Source: Bradyrhizobium sp. ISRA464
GTDB taxonomy: Bacteria; Pseudomonadota; Alphaproteobacteria; Rhizobiales; Xanthobacteraceae
NCBI RefSeq assembly: GCF_029910095.1
Contig: NZ_CP094526.1
Location: 8,384,501 to 8,448,500, forward strand
DNA length: 64,000 nt
Reading direction: 5' to 3'
Part shown: positions 12,468 through 21,866 of the stretch, piece by piece
Layout of the letters: every line of letters starts with the position of its first letter
Numbering within the stretch: position 1 is the first letter of the stretch
Made by a program: the position numbers and the translations under genes
Notes under the pieces: generated by a model
The model's database searches: none
Seen by the model: the letters and a program-made list of their open reading frames with translations, nothing else
Told to the model about the DNA's origin: nothing

Positions 12468-13481
12468 TCATTCAACATGTCGCGCCCGAGGGCCTTGAGG
12501 AAGCACCAAGCGTCCGACCCTGCCGCCATAATACTCAGTGAACCACAGCGCGCCGTCCGGCCCAGTCGTTATGCTGTGAGGTCCGCTACCATCCGATGGC
12601 ACAGCAAATTCAGTGACTGAACCGGTGGTCGTGATGCGGCCGATTTTGTTGCCAATGGCGCAGCGTGGGCCCGGCTGGCGAACGCAACTGGCTTCGGTAA
12701 ACCACAGGGCACCGTCTGGTCCCCTCGTGATACCCCACGGCTGGGCATCGGAATTGGGGAGAGCGAATTCAGTAATCTTGCCATCGACGGTCATTCGCAC
12801 GATTTTGCCACTAACCGGTTCGGTGAGCCACAGCGCGCCGTCTGGTCCAGTGGTAATACCCCCCGGGCTACTATCCTCCGGCGGGATCGTGAATTCGGTG
12901 ACCGCGCCCGCGGTCGTAACCCGTCCAATTTTGCCACGAACACCTGTGAACCACAGTGCGCCATCTGGTCCAGTCGTGATCTCTCCACCCTTGGCTGTGG
13001 GGGCCGCGAATTCGGTGACCGTGCCGATAGTTGTGATCCGCCCGATTTTGCCTGCAACCCCTTCGGTGAACCACAAGGCGCCATCTGGCCCGGTCGTGAT
13101 GCCCAGGGGCCCAGGGACCGCAAATTCGATCAGTTGTAAGTTTTCAGCCGTGGCGTTCGCCGGAATGCGCCCGATCTTATTTGACGTGAACTCAGTGAAC
13201 CACAGAGCGCCGTCGGGTCCCGTTATGATGGAATGCACAATGCCGCCGCCCTTGATCGGGAATTCGGTGAGGCCCTCGCGAGCCGTGATCCGCCCAATCT
13301 TGCCCCCAGCCTCGGTGAACCACAGCGCGCCGTCTGGCCCAGTCGTGATCGCGGAGGGACGGCTGGCGGGAGTCGGTAGACCGAATTCAGTCAATGTCTG
13401 GGCAGCAGCAGGCATGGTCCCCACGGCCGCCGCCAATTGGGACGCTATCGCCAGCAACAATGACGCGATCGCAATTCTCAT
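12468..13481 (-). CDS. exported seven-bladed beta-propeller, Vgb (streptogramin lyase)-like
   Basis: After a signal peptide (MRIAIASLLLAIASQLAAAV, cleavage near AAAQ) the protein has seven copies of a blade motif close to ITTGPDGALWFTE, each followed by GKIGR and a TEF strand. It is therefore a complete seven-bladed propeller. The fold and motif match the virginiamycin B lyase family. The catalytic histidine/glutamate set of true lyases is not evident, so antibiotic inactivation should not be assumed. The start at 13481 is preferred over 13520 because it gives a normal signal peptide. The blades are unusually alike, which suggests recent repeat amplification. It is transcribed away from the TonB receptor region and stands alone. 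Confidence 0.85.
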   Translation of the reverse strand: MRIAIASLLLAIASQLAAAVGTMPAAAQTLTEFGLPTPASRPSAITTGPDGALWFTEAGGKIGRITAREGLTEFPIKGGGIVHSIITGPDGALWFTEFTSNKIGRIPANATAENLQLIEFAVPGPLGITTGPDGALWFTEGVAGKIGRITTIGTVTEFAAPTAKGGEITTGPDGALWFTGVRGKIGRVTTAGAVTEFTIPPEDSSPGGITTGPDGALWLTEPVSGKIVRMTVDGKITEFALPNSDAQPWGITRGPDGALWFTEASCVRQPGPRCAIGNKIGRITTTGSVTEFAVPSDGSGPHSITTGPDGALWFTEYYGGRVGRLVLPQGPRARHVE

Positions 13482-13553
13482 GGCCCATTTTTCAGCTTTG
13501 CCCGGCGCGATCACGCCCATCGCGCGCGTTTCGCGGAGTGCCGCTGCGTCGCG

Positions 13554-14123
13554 TCACGCCGCCGGGGCCGCTTCCGACAGGTCCATGACTTCACCGCGCG
13601 CCGGGTAGTTGTTCTTCAGGACATAGTCGATTGCGGCGAGAATGTCGGCGAAGTGCGGGCGCGCGAACGGCATGGTCTGGACGCTGCCGAAGTAGAGCGT
13701 GCCGTCCGGCCGTATCAGATAGAGCGCCGGCTCCGAGAAGCGCGCCGGCTCCTCGACCCCGGTCGAGGTCATGCCGCGCCCTGAGGAAATGAATAATCCC
13801 CAACGGCGTGCAGCCGCCAGATCGAGGCCATAGCCGATGCGCAACCGCGTCAATCCCCAGTCGTCCCTGGTCTGCGTGGCCCGCTCCTTCGTATCGGACG
13901 ATACGGCCACCACCGCAATGCCGCGCTTGTCGAACTCCTCGAGCTTCGATTCCAGTTCCCTCAGCTGGGTCTTGCAAATCGGGCAGTGAAGGCCGCGATA
14001 GAACACGAGCAGCGTGAAATGCTCAGGCTTCTCGCGTGCAAGATCGAAGGTGCCGCCGCTCGCGAGGTCAACGCGAAGAGGCGGAACGGCCCGCCTTGGA
14101 AACAAGTGCACGAAATCTGTCAT
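13554..14123 (-). CDS. peroxiredoxin-like (AhpC/TSA) protein
   Basis: This 189-residue cytosolic protein has a thioredoxin fold. LLVFYRGLHCPICKTQL carries a CxxC pair (CPIC) at the helix start. VVAVSSDTKERA and a later WGLFISSGRG strand match the AhpC/TSA peroxiredoxin-like family. It probably reduces peroxides or acts as a thiol oxidoreductase. The ATG at 14123 has a strong Shine-Dalgarno (AAGGAGC) and overlaps the end of an upstream NrsF-like remnant by four bases. It is separated by 72 bases from the propeller gene, which lies downstream on the same strand. Confidence 0.88.
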   Translation of the reverse strand: MTDFVHLFPRRAVPPLRVDLASGGTFDLAREKPEHFTLLVFYRGLHCPICKTQLRELESKLEEFDKRGIAVVAVSSDTKERATQTRDDWGLTRLRIGYGLDLAAARRWGLFISSGRGMTSTGVEEPARFSEPALYLIRPDGTLYFGSVQTMPFARPHFADILAAIDYVLKNNYPARGEVMDLSEAAPAA

Positions 14124-14350
14124 ATGTCTTGCTCCTTCTCAGTTTCTGTTGTCAGAACTCGGCGCCAGAGCCTGTGATCCCTCATTGGTGGCCGATATTT
14201 CGAAAACCACATGAACAGCGCCGGTACAGGCAGAAGAAGCCAGAGGCGCGACCGGTCAGGGAGTTTGACCAGGAAGGTCTCAATCGCTGCCAGCGCGCCC
14301 GTCAAAAGCGTCGAGACGAATAATCGAAGCTGGATTGTCGGACGAATTTT
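14120..14350 (-). pseudogene. NrsF/DUF1109 anti-sigma factor-like fragment
   Basis: The frame ends ALAAIETFLVKLPDRSRLWL followed by LLPVPALFMWFS. This resembles the stretch of two helices with LPxRSxLWxLLPxPxLxLW seen in NrsF (DUF1109), the membrane anti-sigma partner of ECF sigma factors. Only this part is recognisable. The first half of the open frame has no family likeness, and the usual six-helix length is not reached. No ECF sigma gene is adjacent. It is read as a remnant whose end overlaps the peroxiredoxin start (ATGA-type overlap). Confidence 0.4.
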
Positions 14351-14646
14351 CTGCTTCTGCTGCCCTCTGCCTGAGGAATTCCTATGGCGCGGAGTTAGCG
14401 GTGCTAGGCGTTCGCTTCGCCTGGAGCCGCATATCTGGTCAGATGCGCCGAACCGGGCCGATTTGCCGCTAGCCGGGCGACCTCCAGTGTTGCGCGGTGG
14501 GCACACCATGCAGTCGTCTGCGGCCGCGCCAACCATTGCCCCTGCACTTTCAAATACTCCCGAGTACGTTGTGAGATATAGATTCTACAACCGCGAGGAG
14601 CCTGGTCAGGCAACCGGCCGATAAACCCTCGCAATGTGCTGGGCGA

Positions 14647-17600
14647 GTGATCAATACATATTTGAAGGCGGGACGCTGCCAGATGCAGGATGTTACGTTT
14701 CGTATTCCGGCCACCGCCAGGAAGGCGATCGACGCTGCGGCTGGCGACCGCATCTTGGCGGTCCTCGCAGCGATGCTGCTGTCCGCCACGGCATTTACAT
14801 CTACATCCGTCGACGCACAGACCCTGAGTTTCGGCTCCGCCGGCGCCGGCGGTTCCGGCGCGTGGGATAATACCACTGTCGATTGGTTCAACGGCTCGAC
14901 CGCCGTGCCGTGGGCCAGCGGAGCAACCGCCGTATTTGGCGGAGCCGCGGGTACTGTGACCGTGAGCGGTACGGTCGCTGTTGGAGGCGCGACCTTCAAC
15001 ACCAACGGCTATACGATCACCGGCGGTACGCTGGCCATTGCTGGCAGCGGACTCACTATCGCGAGCGCAAGCAACGGTATCGGCTCAACCATCGGCTCGA
15101 CCATCTCCGGCTCGAACCTCACTGTTCTCGGCGGTTCAGTCACATTGTCGTCCCTCGGCGCCATTTCCTATACCGGATCTACCACGATCACCAACGGCGC
15201 GACGCTTACTTTCGCCTCGCCGAACATAGCTTCCGCCATCCAATCGACGGCGTTCTTTGTGAACGGGCCATCGACCTTGGTCGTCAATGCGCAGAACCGT
15301 GAAGACATTCACGGGACGATTACGTTCGATCGGGCAGGCGGCGGGACAGTGGATTTTACGGGAACCGGCAATTTCGGCGGCGTGGTAGTGTCGAACGCGG
15401 GGCCCCTGACGATCGTGGCGACAGGTGGTGCTCAAGATCGGGTGATCAGTTCTACAGGTGTCGGCCTCAATATAAACCTGAACGATCCAGGGCTCATACT
15501 GAACACTGCGGATGCCTCGAGCAGTCTGCTGGTCAGTTCACGGTTGTGGAATGGGGGAAGTGTCACGAAAACAGGTCCTGGCACGGCCATACTGGCTTTC
15601 GCCAACATCTATACCGGCCGCACCGTGCTCAACGGCGGCGTGCTTAGCGTATCGAACCTCGCGAATGGTGGAGTCGCCAGCAACATCGGACAGTCCACCA
15701 ACGCGGCGACCAATTTGGTCTTTAACGGCGGTGCTCTGCAGTACACCGGCGTCGGGGCCAGTACCAACCGCCAGTTCACGCTGGGCACCGGTGGCGGCAC
15801 CATTGATGCGTCTGGTTCCGGCGCACTGAACTTTACGAACACGGCGGCGATTGCTTTCAGTGGTCCGGGCCCTCGCGTCCTCACCCTGACCGGTAGTAAT
15901 ACCGCAACCAACACGCTGGCCGCCGTTCTGGGCGACAGCGGCGGTTCATCCTCCCTCATCAAGGCAGGTGCTGGCAGATGGGTGCTGACGGGGAACAACA
16001 GCTACACGGGCGGCACAGCGATCGACGGCGGGACCTTGCAGGTCTCGGCCGACAACAATCTCGGTGCGGCCACGGGAGTCCTGACCTTCAACGGCGGCAC
16101 GCTGGAGAACACGGCGGCCTTCACCACCGCGCGCAACGTCACGCTGGACACCGCCGGCGGCACCTTCCAGACCGACGCCGACCTGACGGCTTCGGGCACG
16201 ATCACGGGCGCGGGCGGCCTCACCAAGACCGGCGCCGGCAACCTCATTCTCACGGGCGACAACACCTATACCGGTGGCACGACCATTTCGGCCGGCACGC
16301 TGCAGCTCGGCAACGGCGGTACGACAGGGTCGATCATCGGCAATGTGCTCAACAACAGCGTTCTGGCGTTCGCTCGCTCCGATACACTCAGCTTCGGGGG
16401 CCTGATCTCGGGCTCCGGCTCGGTGAACCAGCTCGGCAGCGGCGCGACGGTGCTGACCGGCAACAATACCTATACAGGCGCAACAACGGTCAGCGCAGGC
16501 AGTTTGATCGTCAACGGCGACCAGTCCGCGGCCACGGGGCCGACCTCGGTTGCCAGCGGCGGCACGCTCGGCGGCACCGGCATCGTCGGCGGCAGCGTCG
16601 CCATTGCGAACGGCGGCATCCTTTCGCCCGGCAATCTCGGCAGCAGCCCGGGCGCGCTCACGATCCAGAAGGATTTGTTGCTAAGCGGCGGATCGATCCT
16701 CAACTACAACTTTGGCAAAGCCAACACGCCAGGCGGCCCCTTGAATGACCTCACCCAGGTCAATGGCAACCTGACGCTCGCCGGCACAATCAATGTCTCC
16801 GCCTCACCCGGCGGCAGTTTTGATCCGGGCGTCTATCGCGTGATCAACTATGCGGGCACGCTGACCAACAACACACTTCAGACCGGCACCATCCCGTCGC
16901 CGGATTATTTCGTTCAGACCTCGATCGACAAGCAGGTCAATCTCGTCAACACCGGCGGCTTGACGCTGAACTTCTGGGACGGCAACGCAGGCCCGAAGAA
17001 CGACAGTGCCGTGAACGGCGGTGATGGCGTGTGGCACACCGCCGGTGTCGATAACAACTGGACGGACATCAGCGGCGTCGTCAATGCGCCGTATGCGAAC
17101 GGCTCGTTTGCGATCTTCTCGGCAATGCCGGGCACGGTGACCGTGGACAACAGCCTGGGCCAGGTCACGGCCACCGGCATGCAGTTCGCTTCGAACGGCT
17201 ATCATCTCCTCGGCGGCGAGATCGCGCTGGTTGGCTCCCCCACGTCGGTCATCCGGGTGGGAGATGGCACCCTTGCGGGTGCGAGCTTCGTTGCGACGAT
17301 CGATAACGTGCTGAGCGGCAACACGCAGCTTGTGAAGACCGATCTCGGCAAGCTGGTGCTGAACGGGATCAACACCTACACCGGCGGGACCGCGATCAAC
17401 GGCGCCACGCTCGCGATCTCCAGCGATGCCAATCTCGGCGCCGCGGGCACCGGGCTTACGCTCGATACGGGCGTACTGCAGACCACGGCCAATATCACCA
17501 GTGGCCGTCACGTCGTCGTTCCGACACGCGGCACCTTTCTGACCGATTCCGGCACCACGTTGACCTTGAACGGCACGGTCTCCGGGGCCGGCAACGTGGT

Positions 17601-18141
17601 GAAGGACGGCGGCGGCGTGCTGCTCCTCAACGGCGCCGCCACGAATACGGGCAGCACCACGGTGGCCGGCGGCACGCTGCAGGCGGGGGCTGCCAACGTA
17701 TTCAGTGCGGTCTCTGCCTTTTCGGTTCTGGGCGGCGCCACGCTCGATCTCAACGGTCGGGACCAGACGATCGCGAGCTTGAGCAACGCCGGGACGGTCA
17801 AGCTGAGCGGAGCGCCGGGCACGACATTGACTGTGACCGGCGACTACGTCGGCAATGGCGGCCTGCTTGCTTTCAATACCGCGCTCGGTAATGACGCATC
17901 GGTGACGGACAGGCTTGTCGTAAACGGGAGCACCGCGGGCACGGGCTCCGTCAAGGTGACCAATGTCGGCGGGCTTGGCGCGCCGACGACTGAAGGCATC
18001 AAGATCATCGACGTTGCCGGCGCCTCGAACGGCGCGTTCGCTCTGCTCGGCGATTACATGATCCAGGGACAGCAGGCGGTGATCGGTGGCGCCTACGCCT
18101 ACACCTGCAGAAGAACGATACCAACGGCGACTGGTATCTGA
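14647..18141 (+). CDS. autotransporter passenger domain (PATR repeats), frameshifted before the barrel
   Basis: This 1164-codon frame encodes an exported protein with a signal peptide (VLAAMLLSATAFTSTS, ending VDAQ). A long Gly/Thr/Asn-rich beta-helix follows. At least six autotransporter-associated repeats are visible, for example LTGDNTYTGGTTISAGTLQ and LNGINTYTGGTAINGATL. Such passengers are displayed on the cell surface, often as adhesins. The frame leaves the family pattern at codon 18103-18105 and ends 12 codons later, while the true continuation with the translocator is one frame over. The GTG start at 14647 or the ATG at 14683 is possible. Without the barrel the passenger could not be exported, so the gene is inactive unless the shift is a sequencing error or is recoded. 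Confidence 0.85.
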   Translation: MINTYLKAGRCQMQDVTFRIPATARKAIDAAAGDRILAVLAAMLLSATAFTSTSVDAQTLSFGSAGAGGSGAWDNTTVDWFNGSTAVPWASGATAVFGGAAGTVTVSGTVAVGGATFNTNGYTITGGTLAIAGSGLTIASASNGIGSTIGSTISGSNLTVLGGSVTLSSLGAISYTGSTTITNGATLTFASPNIASAIQSTAFFVNGPSTLVVNAQNREDIHGTITFDRAGGGTVDFTGTGNFGGVVVSNAGPLTIVATGGAQDRVISSTGVGLNINLNDPGLILNTADASSSLLVSSRLWNGGSVTKTGPGTAILAFANIYTGRTVLNGGVLSVSNLANGGVASNIGQSTNAATNLVFNGGALQYTGVGASTNRQFTLGTGGGTIDASGSGALNFTNTAAIAFSGPGPRVLTLTGSNTATNTLAAVLGDSGGSSSLIKAGAGRWVLTGNNSYTGGTAIDGGTLQVSADNNLGAATGVLTFNGGTLENTAAFTTARNVTLDTAGGTFQTDADLTASGTITGAGGLTKTGAGNLILTGDNTYTGGTTISAGTLQLGNGGTTGSIIGNVLNNSVLAFARSDTLSFGGLISGSGSVNQLGSGATVLTGNNTYTGATTVSAGSLIVNGDQSAATGPTSVASGGTLGGTGIVGGSVAIANGGILSPGNLGSSPGALTIQKDLLLSGGSILNYNFGKANTPGGPLNDLTQVNGNLTLAGTINVSASPGGSFDPGVYRVINYAGTLTNNTLQTGTIPSPDYFVQTSIDKQVNLVNTGGLTLNFWDGNAGPKNDSAVNGGDGVWHTAGVDNNWTDISGVVNAPYANGSFAIFSAMPGTVTVDNSLGQVTATGMQFASNGYHLLGGEIALVGSPTSVIRVGDGTLAGASFVATIDNVLSGNTQLVKTDLGKLVLNGINTYTGGTAINGATLAISSDANLGAAGTGLTLDTGVLQTTANITSGRHVVVPTRGTFLTDSGTTLTLNGTVSGAGNVVKDGGGVLLLNGAATNTGSTTVAGGTLQAGAANVFSAVSAFSVLGGATLDLNGRDQTIASLSNAGTVKLSGAPGTTLTVTGDYVGNGGLLAFNTALGNDASVTDRLVVNGSTAGTGSVKVTNVGGLGAPTTEGIKIIDVAGASNGAFALLGDYMIQGQQAVIGGAYAYTCRRTIPTATGI

Positions 18142-19211
18142 AATCGAGCCTTGCCAATCCGCCGCCGACCACCGTGCCCCCGCCGCCTCCGCCAGCCGCG
18201 CCGCCGGGGCCGCTCTACCAGCCGGGCGTTCCGCTCTATGAGTCCTATGCGCAGGTCCTGCTGGGGCTCAACGAGCTGCCGACCTTGCAACAGCGCGTTG
18301 GCAACCGCTACCGGGGCGGCAGCGACGCCACCGCGCGCGCCGGCATGGCCTATGCTCAATTGGACGGCGCCGCGCCGGAGTCGCCGGTCTGGGCTCGCGT
18401 CGAGGGCCGGCACGCGACGATGCAGCCCTCCACCACCAGCGGCTCAACCTATCAGGCCGATCAGCTCAAGGTGCAGACCGGCATCGACGGACTGGCGCTG
18501 GAGAACGACAAGGGCAAGTTGATCGTCGGGCTCACCGCGCAGTACGGCACGGTGGCGGCGGACGTCGCTTCGGTCTTCGGCAATGGAAAGATCCGCGCCG
18601 ATGGTTACAGCACCGGTGCGACGTTGACGTGGTATGGTGACAGCGGCTTCTACGTCGACAGTCAGGCGCAGACCACCTGGTACAACGCCAATCTGACCTC
18701 GGCGCTGACCGGCACCATGGCCCACGGCAACGATGGTTTCGGCTATGCGTTCGGCGTCGAAGGCGGTCGCCGTTTCGGTGTGGCCAATGGTTTCTCGCTG
18801 ACTCCCCAGGCGCAGCTCGTCTATTCGGCCGTGAACTTCGATACGTTCTTCGATCGCTTCGGCGCGCGGGTGTCGCTCGGCCGCGGCGACAGTCTCCTGG
18901 GTCGCGTCGGCCTCTCGCTCGATCATCAACGGACGTGGCGCGACGAGGCCGGCCGGCTCACCCGCTCGGACGTGTACGGGATCGCCAACCTGCACTACGA
19001 GTTCCTCGATGGCGCGGTGGTCAACGTCTCCGGCGCGAGCCTTGCGAATGCCAATGATCGGCTGTGGGGCAGCATAGGCGCCGGTGGCACCTATAGCTGG
19101 GCGGACGGCCGCTACGCGGTTTATGGCGAGGTCTCCTACAATACGAGCCTCAGCCCTGCGGGCGACAGCCACAGCTACAAGGGAGCTGGCGGTTTCCGGG
19201 TCGTGTGGTGA
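18105..19211 (+). CDS. autotransporter translocator: proline linker and beta-barrel, separated by a one-base shift
   Basis: Read from 18105, the frame gives LQKNDTNGDWYLKSS, a proline-rich linker, then a C-terminal translocator of about 260 residues with alternating strands (SPVWARVEGRHATMQ, VGLTAQYGTVAAD, HYEFLDGAVVNVSGASLA). It ends in GAGGFRVVW with a terminal aromatic residue. This is the outer-membrane beta-barrel of the passenger upstream. Restoring one base between 18103 and 18106 would fuse both parts into a single protein of about 1520 residues. The ATG-initiated open frame begins at 18174, but no start codon with a ribosome site supports independent translation. Confidence 0.85.
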   Translation: MQKNDTNGDWYLKSSLANPPPTTVPPPPPPAAPPGPLYQPGVPLYESYAQVLLGLNELPTLQQRVGNRYRGGSDATARAGMAYAQLDGAAPESPVWARVEGRHATMQPSTTSGSTYQADQLKVQTGIDGLALENDKGKLIVGLTAQYGTVAADVASVFGNGKIRADGYSTGATLTWYGDSGFYVDSQAQTTWYNANLTSALTGTMAHGNDGFGYAFGVEGGRRFGVANGFSLTPQAQLVYSAVNFDTFFDRFGARVSLGRGDSLLGRVGLSLDHQRTWRDEAGRLTRSDVYGIANLHYEFLDGAVVNVSGASLANANDRLWGSIGAGGTYSWADGRYAVYGEVSYNTSLSPAGDSHSYKGAGGFRVVW

Positions 19212-19495
19212 CGTTCTCCGGCGTCTCGCGCGTCGCTGATAAAGGCCGGCGAGTCGGGCGTTGACCGCCTTGCAGTTCGCGCCATTTGATAGCTCAAAGG
19301 TATAAACTTCAAAACTATCATGGAAAGAAAAAGGCCGATCTCTCCAAGAGAGATGGCGCGCCATTCAGAACAAAACTACGAACCCTTATGTTATTGAAAT
19401 TGTTATCTAAATTATAGCCACCCCCCGGAAGGATATGGATGCGGAGTGGCTCCACCGAGTTTCTATGTCGGGGGCTCAAGTCACCGGAGCGCTAC
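19212..19495. other. intergenic, AT-rich at 19370-19430
   Basis: No gene is supported here. The AT-rich patch around 19380-19425 is unlike its surroundings. It may mark a promoter or an old junction between the autotransporter and the truncated gene that follows. Confidence 0.4.
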
Positions 19496-20091
19496 CTACG
19501 TTCCCCCCGAACGCTTTCCGCTGAGTTTATGGTGTCCGGGTTTGAGACCGCCGGTCGCGAACAAGGAAACCATCGTGGCAAACGTCTCCGTGGTCACGCG
19601 AGCGATTTCCCCAAATCCCGGCGCGACCATCATCTCGTCGTAAACGAAGTCCGTGCCGTAGGGATGACCCAACAGGAAATTCGTGCGGTGCACGTTCTTG
19701 ATGTTGATCGGTGCCATTGGGAACGGCACGAGCCACACGTTCATCCTCGGGTCGTATTCGGGGATGAGACCCGACGGCTGAGACGGCCCGGTGAACCCTG
19801 GCGTCAACGCGAAGGGATCGGTCAGCATCCGGATCAGGGCCGGATCGCGCGCGGCGGCGGCCAACGTCGCTTGAGCGCTCGCCGCGGTGCCGCCAGACAT
19901 GCCACCTTTCACCTTGCGCAGGCGGGCTTTGACCCGTCGCGCCGCGCGGCCGAATTTCTCACGCGCCTTCTCCTGCAACGTGAGCACGCCGAGATCGAAC
20001 GGGATGGAATCGAAGCCGCAGGAGAAGACGATGCGCGCCCCGTGCGTTTTGCCTCTTCGTGATGGGCGTCGATCATGCGCCGCATCCAAGC
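19496..20091 (-). pseudogene. saccharopine dehydrogenase-like (trans-acting enoyl reductase family) internal fragment
   Basis: The minus strand encodes ARIVFSCGFDSIPFDLGVLT followed by VKARLRKVKGGMSGGTAASA and ends TTETFATMVSLFATGGLKPG. This is the middle of a saccharopine dehydrogenase-like or trans-acting enoyl reductase protein, normally about 390-420 residues. Just upstream a different frame reads MRRMIDAHHEEAKRTG, the residues expected before ARIVFSCGF, so a one-base deletion lies near 20040. The Rossmann N-terminus is missing beyond about 20091 and the C-terminus is lost at 19496. The gene is dead, with both ends removed. Confidence 0.75.
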
Positions 20092-20157
20092 CGGCTCCCC
20101 TTGGAGACAAGAACAAGTCTATGAAAGCCTTTGCGCCCCGGCTCTCCGCGCACCTGA

Positions 20158-21339
20158 TCAGGGCGTGCTGCCGCGCATCGAGGCGGGATGGCCGGGAAGC
20201 TTGAGTGGCAAGCCCACTGGCACCAGCTTGTTACCGGCGAGCCGGTAAGTGGCCAGCTCCTGTTCGCCCAAATTGGCAATATACAGGAACCGTCCGTCGG
20301 GACTGAAGGCGATTCCTTCGGCCAGGGTGCCGACCTCGGTCTCGCCCAGCTTGCGCACCTTCTTGCCGTCGGTCTTGAGAAGCACCGCAACCGCATGGTC
20401 GTGACGGAAAAAGGCGTTGTTTGGCACGGAGCCGCCCGAGCCATTGGTCAGGAGCGTCACGGCATAGGCGTCGGTCGGGTTTACTGCCAAACCTTCCGGC
20501 CCGTCCCCCACCACCACTTGGTCGACTTCACGCGGCGGATCGAGCGTCATGTCGATGACCGCCACCGTGCTCACCTGACCGTCGGCGACCCCGGCATTGC
20601 CGTCGTGATTAACCAGGCCGCGCCTGCCGTCTGCGGTAATCTGGACGTTGTACGGAAACACGCCAGTTAGCATGTCATAACCTTTGTAGGTCACCGTAGT
20701 ACCATCGATATCGAGAAGGGCGACCTTGTTCGCCGTCGCCTTGGCCACCAGCGCGCGCTTGCCGTCGGGCGTGATGGCCACGGCGGATGGTTGCTGGCTC
20801 GGCGCGTCGGCAGGCGCGAGCGCCACCGTGCCGACGACGGCGACGGTCTTTCCGGAAATCGACAAGACGCTCACGCTGTTGTCCGCACGATTGGCAACCA
20901 GGGCCAAATTTCCCGCACGATTGATCGCCATGCCTGAGGGTTGCTTGCCGGTTTGGATCGTGGCGATGACCGCTGGCGGCGAGGTCGTCAGATCGATGAC
21001 GAAGAGATTGTTGCCCGGCACACTTTTCAAAGTGTCGCCATCCTTGACCACGTCGATCGAATTCGTCACCAGCGCCAGCTTGCCGTCCGGCGTGATCGCG
21101 AGGTTGGTCGGCGGCCCGAAGACCGAGTTCTCGAGCGGCAGATTGACGACGATGCGTGGCTTGGCGCGATCGCGGATATCGATGATCGACACGGTGTCCT
21201 TGCCCGGCGGGCTCAACACCGGCTTGCCGTCGGTGAAAGCGACCTTCTCATCGTTGCCGACGATTAGATATTGGGCCTGCGCCGCGGCGGCGAAGCCCAT
21301 CGCGGCGGCAAGCGCGGCCGCAGCTAAAGTCCTTGGCAT
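20158..21339 (-). CDS. exported YVTN-type beta-propeller protein
   Basis: This 393-residue protein starts at 21339, where GGAGGAAAACC gives a strong ribosome site. The signal peptide MPRTLAAAALAAAMGFAAAA ends at AQAQ. The mature chain has repeated blades of the YVTN/lactonase type: NLAITPDGKLALVTNS, GMAINRAGNLALVANRADN, AVAITPDGKRALVAKA, GIAFSPDGRFLYIANLGEQE. It is probably a periplasmic propeller for binding or electron-transfer support. Relatives occur beside dehydrogenases and exported enzymes, but no partner is adjacent here. No catalytic residues can be assigned. The frame is open upstream to 21603, but that extension lacks a signal. Confidence 0.85.
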   Translation of the reverse strand: MPRTLAAAALAAAMGFAAAAQAQYLIVGNDEKVAFTDGKPVLSPPGKDTVSIIDIRDRAKPRIVVNLPLENSVFGPPTNLAITPDGKLALVTNSIDVVKDGDTLKSVPGNNLFVIDLTTSPPAVIATIQTGKQPSGMAINRAGNLALVANRADNSVSVLSISGKTVAVVGTVALAPADAPSQQPSAVAITPDGKRALVAKATANKVALLDIDGTTVTYKGYDMLTGVFPYNVQITADGRRGLVNHDGNAGVADGQVSTVAVIDMTLDPPREVDQVVVGDGPEGLAVNPTDAYAVTLLTNGSGGSVPNNAFFRHDHAVAVLLKTDGKKVRKLGETEVGTLAEGIAFSPDGRFLYIANLGEQELATYRLAGNKLVPVGLPLKLPGHPASMRGSTP

Positions 21340-21820
21340 GGTTTTCCTCCATGGACCCGGTTTGTGCTGGTGGGAAACTCTTCCTCGTACTCTGGCGCGA
21401 GCGTCAAGCGCAAACGCAGGTATTAATAGCGCCGGAAAAGGATGACGCTCGAATTTAGAATGCAATGCCTGCCGACGGCGCGATCGCTGCCAGTTCGGCA
21501 CGTCCCACTTCAAGGGCAGCTGGTTTAAGACTACACCACCTCGCCTACTCATGAAAAGGAGGGCCCGACCACCCACGCGCCCCACAGTCGACCAGGGATG
21601 CAATGTCCGAGTCGAGTCGGGAGCGGCGCTGAGCCCCCGCGCGAAAGTCTTCCGGTGTACCCCTGATAGCCGACTGCCCGGCAGGGACTATGTTGTTCGC
21701 CTCAGGGTAGAGTCGAGATGTGGCGGGGTCGCGGTAGGCTGAACATATCTGTTTGCCGCCTCTTTCGTCTGGCGGTGCCTTAGTGGTTCACCCTTGGCTC
21801 CGTTTCCACATCCCGCTCAT

Positions 21821-21854
21821 CGAACCGGACAGGCAGATTTCCCGCATCCGGCTC
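21821..21854 (-). ncRNA. group II intron domain V
   Basis: The minus strand starts GAGCCGGATGCGGG and ends CCTGTCCGGTTCG, so the arms GAGCCGGA and TCCGGTTC pair around the GAAA loop region. This is the conserved catalytic domain V, 12 bases beyond the maturase stop, as expected for a mobile group II intron. Confidence 0.8.
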
Positions 21855-21866
21855 TCGGACAAGACT

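Noticed and set aside
12468..13481. Reading the propeller as a streptogramin-inactivating lyase
   Set aside because: Fold and motif match, but the catalytic histidine/glutamate set was not seen and the protein is exported; resistance is not supported.
12468..13481. Regularly spaced similar units considered as a CRISPR-like array
   Set aside because: The repeats are in-frame coding units of a beta-propeller. No CRISPR array was seen anywhere in the window.
12613..13608. A 331-codon frame opposite the Vgb-like propeller
   Set aside because: Its repeats (NHSAPSGPVVI) are only the mirror of the propeller blades; no signal, ribosome site or family.
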